Source: Deltaproteobacteria bacterium | Lineage (GTDB): Bacteria > Myxococcota_A > Polyangia > Polyangiales > JADJMO01 | Reading direction: 5' to 3' | DNA: 64,000 nt | Assembly: GCA_016182965.1 (NCBI GenBank) | Contig: JACPFM010000063.1 | Coordinates: 1 to 64,000 of the forward strand | Notes under the pieces: model-generated | The model's database searches: none | Seen by the model: the letters and a program-made list of their open reading frames with translations, nothing else | What the model was told of the DNA's origin: nothing | Shown: positions 8,940 through 18,932 of the stretch, piece after piece | Layout of the letters: each line of letters begins with the position of its first letter | How positions within the stretch are numbered: the stretch's first letter is position 1 | Program-made: the position numbers and the translations under genes

Positions 8940-11282
8940 TCAGTACAGCAGGTACGCCTTGCGCCGCGCCTCGAAGGCGCGCTGGTCGGCGTCCCACGAG
9001 GCGACGATCGCGTCGAGCGCGTCCCCGCGCTCGATCGCCTTCACCGTGGCGTCGTTCCCGACGATCGTGAGCAGGTTCTTCGTCTGCCACTGCTCGGGGT
9101 GCAGCGCGCGGAGCGCGAGCGCGAGCGCGACGCCGAGCCGCACGGGGGAGACCAACTTCGCGTCGGTCACCGCGATCGACACGCCGCCGCACTCGACCCC
9201 CGCGTGCGCGCTCGACTTCGGCGTGAAGCGCGTCGCCTTGAAGGAGAGCCCCGAGAGCTTGCGACTGGTCAGGTCCTTCGCGAGCGCCTCGCCGTCGACG
9301 AAGGGCGCGCCGACGACCTCGAACGGCGTGCCGGTCCCACGCCCGACGCTGACGTTCGTCCCCTCGACGAGCGCCACGCCGGGATAGAGCACCGCCTGGA
9401 CCGCGTTGCGGAGGTTCGGCGACGGCGGGACCCAGGCGAGGCCCGTGTCGGCGAACAGCATGTCGCGACGATAGCCGCTCATCTTCACGACCTCGAGGCT
9501 CGCGCCGATCGCGCGCTCGCCGTCGAACAAGCGCGCGAGCTCGCCCATCGTCATCCCGTGGCGGATCGGCGTGCGATGGAACGCCGTGAACGATGTCTTG
9601 CCGGGGTCGAGCAGCGGGCCCTCGATCGCGCCGCCGACAGGGTTCGGGCGGTCGAGCACCACGAGCGGCAGCCCGAGCTCCTTCGCGCTCTCGAGCACCA
9701 GGCCGAGCGTCGTCTCGTAGGTGTAGAACCGCGCGCCGGCGTCCTGCAGATCGAACACGAGGGTGTCGGCGCCTTCGAGATCGGAGGCCACCGGCTTCTT
9801 GCGATCGGCGCCGTACAGGCTCTTGATCGGGAGCCCGGATCTGCCGTCGACGCCGTCGGTGACGAAGGTATCGACGTTCGAATCGAGGCCGTGCTCGGGC
9901 GCCAGCAGCGCGACGACGCGAACCCCGGCCGCTCGGAGCACGTCGATCGTCCGTCGGCCCGCGTGGTCGACGGCGCCGCGATGGGTCACGAGCGCGATCT
10001 TCTTGCCGGAGAACCGCGCGAACCCGTCGCGCTCGAGGACGTCGATCCCGGTGAGCACGGCCGGCGGCGCGATCGTCGTGCGAACGGCGTCGACGAGCTC
10101 CTTGCGGAGCTGGCTCACGTCGCCCTTCTCGTCGGGGTGAAGGCGGCTCGTGAGCAGCACCACGACCGTCTGCGACGAGGGATCGACGGTGATCGACGTG
10201 CCCGTGAAGCCGGTGTGGCCGTACCCCGCGCCGCTCGACAGCCCTCGGTGAACGTCCCAGCCGAGCGTGCGCGACGCGCCTTGGAGCTTCGCCGGCGTGG
10301 TCATCCTCGCGACGAGCCCCGCCGGCAGGACGCGGGCGCCGTCGAGCTCGCCGTCGTGCAGCAGCATGCGGCCGAGGGCGGCCAGATCGTCGGCCGTCGA
10401 GAACAACCCGGCGTGGCCCGCGACGCCCGAGAGCAGGCTCGCGCGCGGATCGTGCACGACGCCCACGAGCGTCGCGCCGTCGCGACAGGTGGGCGCAGCG
10501 CGCGCGATCAACGAGGCGGGCGGCGAGAAGCAGGTGTCCTTCAGGCCGAGGGGCGAAAAGACGCGCTGCGCGGCGAACGCGTCGAGCCGCGCGCCGCTCG
10601 CGCGCGCGACGACCGCGCCGAGGACGATGAACCCGAGATCGCTGTACCGGTATGATGCGCCCGGCGCCGCGGCGAGCCGGAGCTTGCCGATCTTGCGGAG
10701 CGCCTCGGCCTCGCCGTCGCGGAACGACGCGAGCGAGTCGGCGGCCGGCAGCCCCGACGTGTGCAGGAGCAGGTGCTCGAGGGTGATCGCGGCCTTGTCC
10801 TCGTCGAGCTCCGGCACCCAATTCCGCGCCCGATCGCCGAGGGCGAGGCGCTTGTCGGCGGCCAGGAGGTGGATGGACAGCGCCGTCGCCAGCGGCTTGG
10901 TGAGCGACGCGAGATCGAACACCGTGTCGATCGTCATCGGCACGCGCTCGGGGGCGACGCGGCGGTGCCCGTAGGCCCTTCGATGCAGCAGCCGATCGCG
11001 CGACCAGACGACCACCACCGCGCCCGGCGCGTCGCCGCGCGCGATGGCGTCGTCGATCACGCGATCGATCGCGGCGACCGACGGCTCCTTCGATCCGGCG
11101 AGCGGGACGTCCTGCGGGCCTCCGATCGAGGCGTCGCCGCCGCTGGACGCCGCGGAGGTCGCCGTCGCCACGACGGTCGGGGGCGCGGGGGCGCCGGCGT
11201 CGACCGGCGGCGGCTGCGCGCGTCGCGCGCACGACGACAGCGCGATCGCCGAGAGGAGGACGATCGCCGGGCGCGCGCTCAC
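8940..11282 (-). CDS. Lipoprotein: serine beta-lactamase-like domain fused to NamZ (DUF1343)
   Basis: A two-domain cell-wall enzyme of 780 residues. The GTG start leads into a lipoprotein signal with lipobox LSSC (Cys18). Residues about 65-400 are a class C beta-lactamase/PBP-like serine hydrolase with the nucleophile motif SLTK (126-129), YSD (213-215) in the YxN position, and HTG (356-358) in the KTG position. Residues about 411-780 match NamZ/DUF1343, whose characterised members are exo-acting beta-N-acetylmuramidases; motifs include LLAPEHGLDSN, TLVFDLQDAGARFYTYE and LDRPNPVGG. The GTG overlaps the purN stop (GTGA), so it is translationally coupled to purMN. The likely role is periplasmic trimming of peptidoglycan or muropeptides (inference from families). 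Confidence 0.92.
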   Translation of the reverse strand: MSARPAIVLLSAIALSSCARRAQPPPVDAGAPAPPTVVATATSAASSGGDASIGGPQDVPLAGSKEPSVAAIDRVIDDAIARGDAPGAVVVVWSRDRLLHRRAYGHRRVAPERVPMTIDTVFDLASLTKPLATALSIHLLAADKRLALGDRARNWVPELDEDKAAITLEHLLLHTSGLPAADSLASFRDGEAEALRKIGKLRLAAAPGASYRYSDLGFIVLGAVVARASGARLDAFAAQRVFSPLGLKDTCFSPPASLIARAAPTCRDGATLVGVVHDPRASLLSGVAGHAGLFSTADDLAALGRMLLHDGELDGARVLPAGLVARMTTPAKLQGASRTLGWDVHRGLSSGAGYGHTGFTGTSITVDPSSQTVVVLLTSRLHPDEKGDVSQLRKELVDAVRTTIAPPAVLTGIDVLERDGFARFSGKKIALVTHRGAVDHAGRRTIDVLRAAGVRVVALLAPEHGLDSNVDTFVTDGVDGRSGLPIKSLYGADRKKPVASDLEGADTLVFDLQDAGARFYTYETTLGLVLESAKELGLPLVVLDRPNPVGGAIEGPLLDPGKTSFTAFHRTPIRHGMTMGELARLFDGERAIGASLEVVKMSGYRRDMLFADTGLAWVPPSPNLRNAVQAVLYPGVALVEGTNVSVGRGTGTPFEVVGAPFVDGEALAKDLTSRKLSGLSFKATRFTPKSSAHAGVECGGVSIAVTDAKLVSPVRLGVALALALRALHPEQWQTKNLLTIVGNDATVKAIERGDALDAIVASWDADQRAFEARRKAYLLY

Positions 11283-11920
11283 GCCGGCCAGTATACGGGC
11301 ACCACGCCGTCGAACCGCGGGCGACCGCGGTCGTCGAAGCGCAGGCGGCCCTCGGCGATCCACTGGAGCACGCCCGGCAAGAGCCGGTGCTCCTGCACGA
11401 GGATGCGCGCGGCGAGCGTGTCGCGATCGTCGTCGTCGAGCACCGGCACCGCCGCCTGCCCGAGGATCGGCCCGGTGTCGGTGCCGGCGTCGACCAGGTG
11501 CACCGTGCAGCCGGTGATGCGCACGCCCTTCTCGACGGCCTGCTTCTGCGCGTCGACCCCGGGGAACGCGGGCAACAGGGAAGGGTGGATGTTGATCACC
11601 CGGCGCGGGAACGCGTCGAGGAACGTCGCCGTGAGGATGCGCATGAAGCCGGCGAGCACGACCACGCCACGATCGCCGACCGCCTCGCGCACGCGCTCGA
11701 CCAGGTGCGCGTCGAAGGCGTCGCGTGTGGGGAACTGCTTGTGCGGCACGACGAGCGTGGGCACGCCCGCCGCCTCGGCGCGCGACAGGGCCTTCACCCC
11801 CGGCACGTTCGAGATCACCAGCCGTACGCGCGCGTCGAGCTCGCCGCGCGCGATGGCGTCGAGGATGGCCTGCAGGTTCGTGCCGGAGCCGGAGACCAGG
11901 ACGGCGAGATCGAGGGTCAT
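11279..11920 (-). CDS. purN: Phosphoribosylglycinamide formyltransferase
   Basis: Cytoplasmic enzyme of de novo purine synthesis: transfers a formyl group from 10-formyl-tetrahydrofolate to GAR, giving FGAR. The 213-residue length is typical. Characteristic motifs are the N-terminal LVSGSGTNLQAILDAI (phosphate-binding region), GVVVLAGFMRIL, INIHPSLLPAFPG (containing the catalytic Asn-x-His) and VHLVDAGTDTGPILGQ with the catalytic Asp. The ATG overlaps the purM stop (ATGA) and the stop overlaps the GTG of the NamZ gene (GTGA), so the three are coupled in one operon. Confidence 0.97.
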   Translation of the reverse strand: MTLDLAVLVSGSGTNLQAILDAIARGELDARVRLVISNVPGVKALSRAEAAGVPTLVVPHKQFPTRDAFDAHLVERVREAVGDRGVVVLAGFMRILTATFLDAFPRRVINIHPSLLPAFPGVDAQKQAVEKGVRITGCTVHLVDAGTDTGPILGQAAVPVLDDDDRDTLAARILVQEHRLLPGVLQWIAEGRLRFDDRGRPRFDGVVPVYWPA

Positions 11921-12984
11921 CGCGGGGGCGCACCGACGAACTGCACGCGCGCTTCGAACTCGGTGGCCGGGTCGACCGCGATGATCTCGCCGATCACGCG
12001 CGGCTCCTCGCCGACGGACGCGAGCGCCGAGAGGGCCCGGCCTTCGTCGGACTTCGCGACGACCACCACGTAGCCGAGACCGACGTTGAAGGTGCGGCGC
12101 AGCTCGTGCTCGTCGATGGGCCCGAGCGAGGCGAGCACCTCGAACACCTTGGGGCGCGCGAAGGCGCCGAGATCGATGCGGAGGCCGAGCCCCTCGGGGA
12201 TGACGCGCGGCAGGTTGCCGGGCAGCCCGCCGCCGGTGATGTGGCTCATCGCCTTCACGTCGATCGCGGGCGACGCGTCGAGCAGCGCGCGCACCGGCTT
12301 GCCGTAGAGGCGCGTGGGCGCCATCAGCGCCTCGCCGAGCGTGCACCCGAGCTCGGCGACGTGCTCGGTGAGCTTCGCGCTCCGCGCCTCGACGACGCGA
12401 CGCGCGAGCGAGTAGCCGTTGGAGTGCAGGCCCGACGAGCCGAGGCCGATGACCACGTCGCCGGGCTGCGTGCGCTTTCCGTCGATGATCTTCGAGCGGG
12501 CCACGACGCCGACCGCGAAGCCGGCGAGATCGTACTCGCCCGGCCCGTACATGCCGGGCATCTCGGCCGTCTCGCCGCCGAGCAGCGCGCACCCCGACGC
12601 CTCGCACGCGCGCGCGATGCCCGCGACCACGCGCGTGGCCGTGTCGAGCGCGAGCTTGCCGGTGGCGAAGTAGTCGAGGAAGAACAGCGGCCGCGCGCCG
12701 CACGTGAGGATGTCGTTCACGCACATCCCCACGAGGTCCTGGCCGATGCCGTCGTGGCTGTCGAGCTCGAAGGCGAGCTTCAGCTTGGTGCCGACGCCGT
12801 CGGTGCCGCTGACGAGGATCGGCTCGTCGATGCCGCTCGGCACGCGGCACATCCCGGCGAAGCCGCCCACGTCGGCGAGGACCTCGGGGATGCGCGTGCG
12901 CGCTGCGAGCGGCTTGATGCGTTCGACGAGCGCGTCGCCCGCGTCGATGTCGACGCCGGCGTCCTTGTAGGTGATGGGCTTCAT
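11917..12984 (-). CDS. purM: Phosphoribosylformylglycinamidine cyclo-ligase
   Basis: AIR synthetase: closes the imidazole ring of FGAM with ATP in purine synthesis. The 355-residue product begins MKPITYKDAGVDIDAG, the hallmark start of PurM. It continues with SGTDGVGTKLKLAFEL, DLVGMCVNDILTCGA and LLGGETAEMPGMY, all ATP/Mg-binding signatures of the family, and HITGGGLPGNLPR near the C-terminal domain. The start at 12984 is chosen because the family begins exactly there; the frame runs open upstream into repeat DNA. It is the first gene of purM-purN-namZ. The 280-bp MITE-like element lies about 75 bp upstream, so the promoter must lie in or beside it. Confidence 0.97.
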   Translation of the reverse strand: MKPITYKDAGVDIDAGDALVERIKPLAARTRIPEVLADVGGFAGMCRVPSGIDEPILVSGTDGVGTKLKLAFELDSHDGIGQDLVGMCVNDILTCGARPLFFLDYFATGKLALDTATRVVAGIARACEASGCALLGGETAEMPGMYGPGEYDLAGFAVGVVARSKIIDGKRTQPGDVVIGLGSSGLHSNGYSLARRVVEARSAKLTEHVAELGCTLGEALMAPTRLYGKPVRALLDASPAIDVKAMSHITGGGLPGNLPRVIPEGLGLRIDLGAFARPKVFEVLASLGPIDEHELRRTFNVGLGYVVVVAKSDEGRALSALASVGEEPRVIGEIIAVDPATEFEARVQFVGAPPR

Positions 12985-13060
12985 CGCGGGGGCGGACGCT
13001 AGGGCGCTTTGCCCAGGGCCGGAAGCCTCCCGCAATCGGGGCGATCGCCCGGGCATGCAT

Positions 13061-13341
13061 GATTTCCCCCCGGCCTGAAGGCCGGGGCACCGACTGCGCC
13101 TCAAGGCCGGGGCATGAACCCCGGCCTTCACGTTCCTGCAGCGCTGGCGCTCGCTTCGCTCGCAGTTGTCGCCGCAGAACGGCAGTGCCGGGTGATCAAT
13201 CGCTCGCGGTGCTCCGGCAGAACGGCACGACACGATGCGGCGACAGCGTCAGCCAGCGCCGCGACAGCGTGAAGCCCGGGGTTGATACCCCGGGCTTAAG
13301 CAGCTTTCGGTGCCCCGGCCTTCAGGCCGGGGGGGAAATGA
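13061..13341. mobile_element. MITE-like element with 30-bp terminal inverted repeats
   Basis: A 281-bp non-coding element in the 381-bp gap between purM and the kinase-TPR gene. Its ends are near-perfect inverted repeats of about 30 bp: ATTTCCCCCCGGCCTGAAGG at the left and its complement at the right, differing by one C in the homopolymer. Inside are two further palindromes, one around 13104-13131 (AAGGCCGGGG...CCCCGGCCTT) and one around 13271-13300 (GCCCGGGGTTGATACCCCGGGC). The interior left part resembles 1034-1116. No transposase is encoded. It could be a non-autonomous transposon or a palindromic extragenic repeat. Confidence 0.65.
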
Positions 13342-13365
13342 AGCTCCGGGGGAGGTCTCGCGAAA

Positions 13366-16197
13366 TCACGAATCGATCGCGATCGCCAGCTTGTCGCGGA
13401 GGGCGAAGTAGTCCTCGCTCGTCGCGAACAGGATCAGCTCCTTGGCGCGGTCCTTCGAGCTCACGCTGATCGAGGAGTCCTCGGAGGCCTTGATCAGCGC
13501 GAGGGCCACCTCGAGATCGTGCGCCAGCAGCAAGCCCGTGCGGTCGGCGGTGAGATCGCAGCCGGCGATCCACTTCTTGAGGTCGATCGAGGCGCCGCCC
13601 TGGAGCAGGCGCGCGACCAGTGACGCGAGCTGCTCCTTGTTGGTCGGGTGCAGGCCCTTGAGCGCGGCCATCGCCTGCTGCACGGGACCCTCGAGCTCCG
13701 CGGCGACCGGGAAGTTCGGGGAGATCGACTTGATCGCGCCGAACAGCCAGGCCTTGAGCCCGGTGCCGGTCGACACGAGCTGGCGCACGTACATGCCCGG
13801 ACGGAGGAACGCGAGCTTCTGCGCCGCGACGAACGCCAGCGCCTGCGGCGGCACCTCGGCGGTGTCGAGCGCGGCGCGCCCGAGCGCGAGGGCGCGCGGG
13901 TTGGCGTGGATGAACGCGAGGCCGGCCTCGAGATCCGGGTTGTGGAAGACCAGCGGCTGCTCCATCCCGAGGACGCCGCACGCGTAGTACAGCGTCTGCG
14001 ACATCGGGTAGATGTCCTGCGCGATGTCGACCGCGTAGCCCGGATGGTAGCCCTCGCCCTCGAGCGTGACGCCGCGCGAGGCGATGATCGCCGGCTCGAT
14101 GGTGGCGAAGATCCCGGTGAGCAGCGCGTCGCGGTCCGGGTGGCGTAGGTGGTTCTGGTGGTCCTCGGCCGCCAGCACCGCCTGCGCGGGCGCCGCCGTC
14201 TCGGCCTTGTGGCGGCGGAAGAAGCGCTCCTCGTCGGCCTCGGCGAGGTTCAGGTTCACCAACGCCTGGCACATGCACCACGCCGCGTCGGCGCGCTTGC
14301 TCTGGGTGTAGAGCTTGCGGAGCAGCTTGAACGACTCGGCGCGGTACGGGTTGCGCTTGAGGATCGCCGTCTGCGCGCGCACCGCCTTCTCGAGGAAACG
14401 CGAGGGATCGGAGGCGTAGATGTTCGCGAGGATCTCGTTGCGGTCGCGCCCTTCGGGATCGAGCGCCTGCGCCTTCTCGTAGGCCTCGATGGCCTCGTCG
14501 ACCATCGACATCTGGCGGTGATAGAGATCGCCGAGCGCGTCGAGTGCGGCGATCTGCGCCGGCTTGTCGTTCGCGTTCTTGGCGCGCTCGAACCGGATCT
14601 TGAGGAGCCGCTCGACGCCCGAGTGATCGGCGAGGTCCTTGCGGACGCGGATCGCCTCATCGAGGCCCTTGTCGTTGGTCGGATCGGCCTCGACGACGCG
14701 CTCGAAGAGCTCGGCGGCGTCGTTCTTCGCGTGAAGGTGCTTCTCCGTGACGATCGCGGCCGTCATCAGGTACTTGCCCTTGGCCTTCGGATCCGGGTTG
14801 AACTCGGCGAGGCGCAGGACGACCTCGACGAGCTTCCCCCAGTTCTCGCCCTCGCTGTACAGCTGCATCAGCTTGACGAGGATGCCGCGATCGTCGGGGC
14901 GCTCGTCGAGCGCGGCGACGTACTGCTTGGCCGCGCCCGTCCGGTCCTTGAGCTTCTGCGAGAGGATGTCGCCGCACTCCACCATCAGGCGGATGCGCTC
15001 GTCGTCGGCGGTGGCGAGGTCGAGGCGACGACGCTTCACCGCGATGAGATCGCTCCACGCCTCGCGCGCCTCGTGCAGCTTCGCGAGCGCCTCGAGCGCG
15101 GGGACGTGGTTCGGATCGAGATCGGCCGCCTCTTCGAGGGCGATCTCGGCGCGGTCGTGATCGCCGAGCTTCCGCGCCGACTCGCCGAGCCGGTAGGAGA
15201 TCTCGGCGCGCTCGGCGCCCACGAACTTCTCGCCGAAGCGATCGACGAGCTGCGTGTGGATCTGCAGGGCGACCTTCGGATCGCCGTGCTCGAAGGTGAT
15301 CTGACCGACGCGGCGGAGCGCCTCGGGGTCGTCGGGCGCGAGCGCGCGCAGGCGCTCGACCGCCTTGACCGCCCGCTCGCTGTGGCCGGTCTTGGCCAGC
15401 GAGTCGACGTAGTGCTCGAGCACGCGGATCGCCTCGTCCTTCGGCAGCGTGTCGGCGCGCTGGACGACGATCTCGAGACGCCCGGCCGACTCGACGAAGC
15501 GGTCGGCCTCGAAGGCGATCTCGCCGAGGACCATCAGCGCCACCACGTTGGTCGGGTCGTGATCGAGGGCCTTGCCGGCGTTCTCGCGCGCCTTGTCGTC
15601 GTCCTCGAGCTTCTCGTGCGCGAGCTTGGCGATCTCGGCGTAGAGACGCGCCTTCTGCGTCGGAGCCTCGGTGACGGTGACCTCGCGCTCGATCATCGCG
15701 ATGGCGGCGGACACGTCGCCGCGCGCGGCGTAGGCGGCGCGCAGCGCGGCGGCCACGCCCTTGGCTTCGGGGTTCGCGTCGAGGGCCTGCTTGTAGCGCT
15801 CGATGGCGCCGTCCTTGTCGCCGCGGCTCTCGAGGAGCTTGGCCGCGCGGACGTACTGCTCGGCCTTCGCCTCCGGCGTGCTCGCCTTGGCGGCCAGCGC
15901 CTCGAACGCCGCTACGGCGCTCGACGCGTCGCCGGCGGTCTCGCGCAGGTGCGCGAGGGCCTCGAGCGCGCCGCGGTGCTCCGGATTGATCTCGAGGACC
16001 TTCTCGAGCGCGGTCATCGCGCGCTCGGGCGAGCCGATCTGCTCCTGCAGCACGCGGCTTCGCGCGAGGAGGATCTCGACGCGACGCGCCGGGTCCTCGA
16101 CGACCTTGAGGTGACGCTCGTAGAGCGAATCGACGTCTTCCCAGCGATCGAGCGCGCGGTAGTGACGACCGAGCGAGACCAGCGCGTTGTCGTGCAC
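13366..16197 (-). CDS. TPR-repeat C-terminal half of the frameshifted kinase (second frame)
   Basis: The open frame carrying the C-terminal half of the kinase-TPR gene. Coding quality is excellent: regular 34-residue helical pairs such as ALEALAHLRETAGDASSAVA, AALDALGDLYHRQMSMVDEA and ALVNLNLAEADEERFFRRHK. The last 270 residues become a less repetitive helical domain (DREALLTGIFATIEPAIIAS-like, ending AIAIDS). The first ATG in this frame is at 16197, but in-frame TPR sequence continues upstream to about 16285. It was therefore not a natural start but part of the longer gene. If translated separately it would be a soluble scaffold without the kinase. Confidence 0.7.
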   Translation of the reverse strand: MHDNALVSLGRHYRALDRWEDVDSLYERHLKVVEDPARRVEILLARSRVLQEQIGSPERAMTALEKVLEINPEHRGALEALAHLRETAGDASSAVAAFEALAAKASTPEAKAEQYVRAAKLLESRGDKDGAIERYKQALDANPEAKGVAAALRAAYAARGDVSAAIAMIEREVTVTEAPTQKARLYAEIAKLAHEKLEDDDKARENAGKALDHDPTNVVALMVLGEIAFEADRFVESAGRLEIVVQRADTLPKDEAIRVLEHYVDSLAKTGHSERAVKAVERLRALAPDDPEALRRVGQITFEHGDPKVALQIHTQLVDRFGEKFVGAERAEISYRLGESARKLGDHDRAEIALEEAADLDPNHVPALEALAKLHEAREAWSDLIAVKRRRLDLATADDERIRLMVECGDILSQKLKDRTGAAKQYVAALDERPDDRGILVKLMQLYSEGENWGKLVEVVLRLAEFNPDPKAKGKYLMTAAIVTEKHLHAKNDAAELFERVVEADPTNDKGLDEAIRVRKDLADHSGVERLLKIRFERAKNANDKPAQIAALDALGDLYHRQMSMVDEAIEAYEKAQALDPEGRDRNEILANIYASDPSRFLEKAVRAQTAILKRNPYRAESFKLLRKLYTQSKRADAAWCMCQALVNLNLAEADEERFFRRHKAETAAPAQAVLAAEDHQNHLRHPDRDALLTGIFATIEPAIIASRGVTLEGEGYHPGYAVDIAQDIYPMSQTLYYACGVLGMEQPLVFHNPDLEAGLAFIHANPRALALGRAALDTAEVPPQALAFVAAQKLAFLRPGMYVRQLVSTGTGLKAWLFGAIKSISPNFPVAAELEGPVQQAMAALKGLHPTNKEQLASLVARLLQGGASIDLKKWIAGCDLTADRTGLLLAHDLEVALALIKASEDSSISVSSKDRAKELILFATSEDYFALRDKLAIAIDS

Positions 16198-18736
16198 CGC
16201 GTCGATCTTGAGGACCGCCTCGTAGGCCTGCGCGGCCTTGGCGTGATCGAGGAACTCTTCGTCGTGGATGGCGGCGATGCTCGAGGTTTCCGAGCAGCTG
16301 CTCGTAGCGACCCTGGCGGCTCCAGATGCGGTCGAGCCCCTTGAGCGCGCCGAGGTGGCGCGGCTCGACGGCGACCGCCGCCTCGAAGCGGCGGACCGCC
16401 TCGTTCATGTCGCCGATCTGGTCCTCGTAGATCTCGCCGATGCGCGCGAGCACGTCGGCGCGAGCGAGCCCGCCGAGCGCCTTCGCCTTCGCCTCGAGCA
16501 GCCGGATGATGCCCTGGTGATCGCCGGTGCGCGTGCAGATGCGCTCGAGCCCCTCGACGGCGGCGGTGTGGCCCGGGTCCTCGTCGAGGATCGCCTGGTA
16601 GATGTCCTTCGCCTTGTTCGCCTCGGAGAGCTTGCTCTCGAGGATCTCGGCGGCCTGCGCGCGCAGGTCGCGCGCCTTGCCGGGCATCGTGGCGGAGTCG
16701 GCGCGGCGGAGCAGCACCGTGCCGAGCTCCGGCCACTGCTGCGCGCGGCGGTAGACCTCGCACATGCCCTCGAGCGCCGCCTCCTGCGACGGCTGGATCG
16801 CGATCGCCGCCTGGAACGCGGGGAGCGCGAGATCGAGCCGGTTGACCTTGGAGACGAACCACTTGCCCATCTGGACGAAGAGGGCGAGCTTGTCCTCGCC
16901 GGACACGCCCTCGACCTGCACCTTGTGCGCGCCCTGACCGAGCGCCTCGTCCCACTTCTCCTCGTTGGTGCCGGCGAGGCGCTCGACGTCGCGCGCGTAG
17001 TCGTTCTCGCGCGGCTCCTCGCACCAGGCCTGGACGTACGCGACGAACGCGTTCTCCGCGTCCTCGAGCTCGCTCGCGTAGAGGCGCGCGATGTCGGCGT
17101 AGACGGCGGCGCGCTCGCGGCCGTGGTCGACGTTCTCGACGCGCGACAGGAGCATCTCGACCAGGTCGTTCCACTGACCGGTCGCCTTCTTCAGCTCCTC
17201 GAGCGCGGCCTGGGCGATCTCGTCCTGCGGATCGAGCTCGAGCAGGCCCTTGTAGATGCCCTCGGCGCGATCCCACGCCTTGACGCTCTCGAAGATGCGC
17301 GCGGCGCGGAAGAGCATCGCGGTGCGCAGATCCTTCTTGGACGCGTCTTCGATGCCGTTGGCGACCTGCTCGAAGCCGTCGGCGATGCGCTTGGCGTCGC
17401 CGCCCTGCTCGATGGCCTTCTCGAGGTTGGCCGCGGCCTCGGTGTCTTCCGGCTTCTCGAGCAGCTCGGCGATGCGCAGATCGACGTCGTCGTCGGACAT
17501 CGTCGGCTTGTCGGCGGCCGCCTGCGCGGCGGTGCGGCCCAGGCGATCGAACGCCTCGAGCAGCGCATTGGCGTCGGCCGGACGCCCGACCGGATCCTTG
17601 CGGAGCAGATCGAGGACGAACGCGTCGACCTCCTTGCTGACCCAGCCGCGCGGCGCCGCGTGCGACGGCGGCTCGGGCGCCTGGGTGAGGTGCGCGAGCG
17701 CGCTCTCGAGCGACGAGGTGCCCTCCTTCGCGAAGAGCACCTTGCCGGTCAGCACCTCGTAGAGCAGGGCGCCGAAGGCGTAGACGTCGGTCCGCGCGTC
17801 GGCGAGGTGGCCGCGCACGAGCTCCGGCGCCATCGCCTTGGCGCTCCCGTAGACGGCGAGCATGCCGGTCTGGTTGAGGGCGGTGCGGCCGCGGGCGCGG
17901 ATGCGATCGGTGCCGAAGTCGACGAGGACGACCTTGGAGTTGTTGGGATGGCTGCCGTCGGCCTTCGCGAGCAGGACGTTCTCGGTCTTCAGGTCGCCGT
18001 GGGCGAGGCGCTTCTGATGCAGCGCGCCGAGCGCCTCGAGGATCGACCGGAGCACCGGGCGCGCCTCGTTGATGTGCATCGGGCCGGTGCGGTGCAGGCG
18101 CGCGGTGAGCGTCTGGCCGTCGACGAAATCGTAGGCGATGTAGAACCGGCCATCGGGCAGCGCGCCCGTCTCGACGCCGTGCGGCAGGCCGCCGTGCGCG
18201 ATGGTGCCGATCAGGCGGTTGACCGTGAGGAACCGCTGGAGCGCGCGCTGATCGCGCGCGGCCTCGCGCTTGATCACCTTGAGCGACAGCTGACGCGCCG
18301 ACTCGCCCTTGTGCGTCGCGAGGTAGACGACGCCGGCGCCGCCCTCACCGAGCTTGCGCACCACGGTGAAGCCGCCGATGTCGGTGTGCGCCGGGATCTC
18401 GTCGCTCGACGGCAGGCCGGTGGCCGCGATCTCGCGGACCCGCGGATCGAGCTCGGTGCGCAGGATGACGATCGCGTCGACCAGCGCCTCGATCCCGTCG
18501 CGGCGGGCGAGATCGTCGACCAGGGCGCGCGCGAACGACGCCTTGGTCGTCGTGCCGCCGACCGCCTGCGGGTCGAGGCCGAGCGTCTCGCGGGCGAGCG
18601 AGAGGAGCTCGTCGAGCGAGAAGTGCCGTTCGAGCTCGCCGCGGATGACGTCGAGGAGCGGGTGACCGACGGCGGCGGGGGTCGGCATGACCCCGGACAC
18701 GATCGACGGCGTATGCGAAAGCGGAGCGGGATCCAT
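13366..18736 (-). pseudogene. Giant Ser/Thr kinase-TPR protein, frameshifted
   Basis: One gene split between two reading frames. From the ATG at 18736 the product has an N-terminal helical region (about 25-105) resembling a small effector-associated/death-like domain. A kinase domain follows (about 122-395) with GEGGAGVVYL, Lys153 in LSLKVIK, catalytic loop HGDLKTEN (246-253; Gly replaces the usual Arg) and DFG (273-275). Then come about 400 residues of TPR-type helical repeats. Near 16270-16290, after QGRYEQLLGNLE, this frame turns into Arg/Pro-rich noise. The TPR pattern resumes at once in another frame as IAAIHDEEFLDHAKAAQ and runs to the stop at 13366. An indel or a small out-of-frame deletion would explain it; a sequencing error is equally possible. 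Intact length would be close to 1,790 residues. Confidence 0.85.
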
Positions 18737-18932
18737 GCGCGTCTCTCTCTGGCTCGATCTCGAGTTCGATCAGCGGCTCGGGGGTGCGACCGACCACCCG
18801 GCGGGCGCGGGATGGTGACATGCGGTCGGGCCTGCGGGAAGGTAGAAGCTTCAGGAATGAAGGATCGGCCGAGCTGGCGAGGCCGTGCGATCGGCCGCTC
18901 GACGCAGGGCGGCGAAAGGCTAGGGTGGCAAA

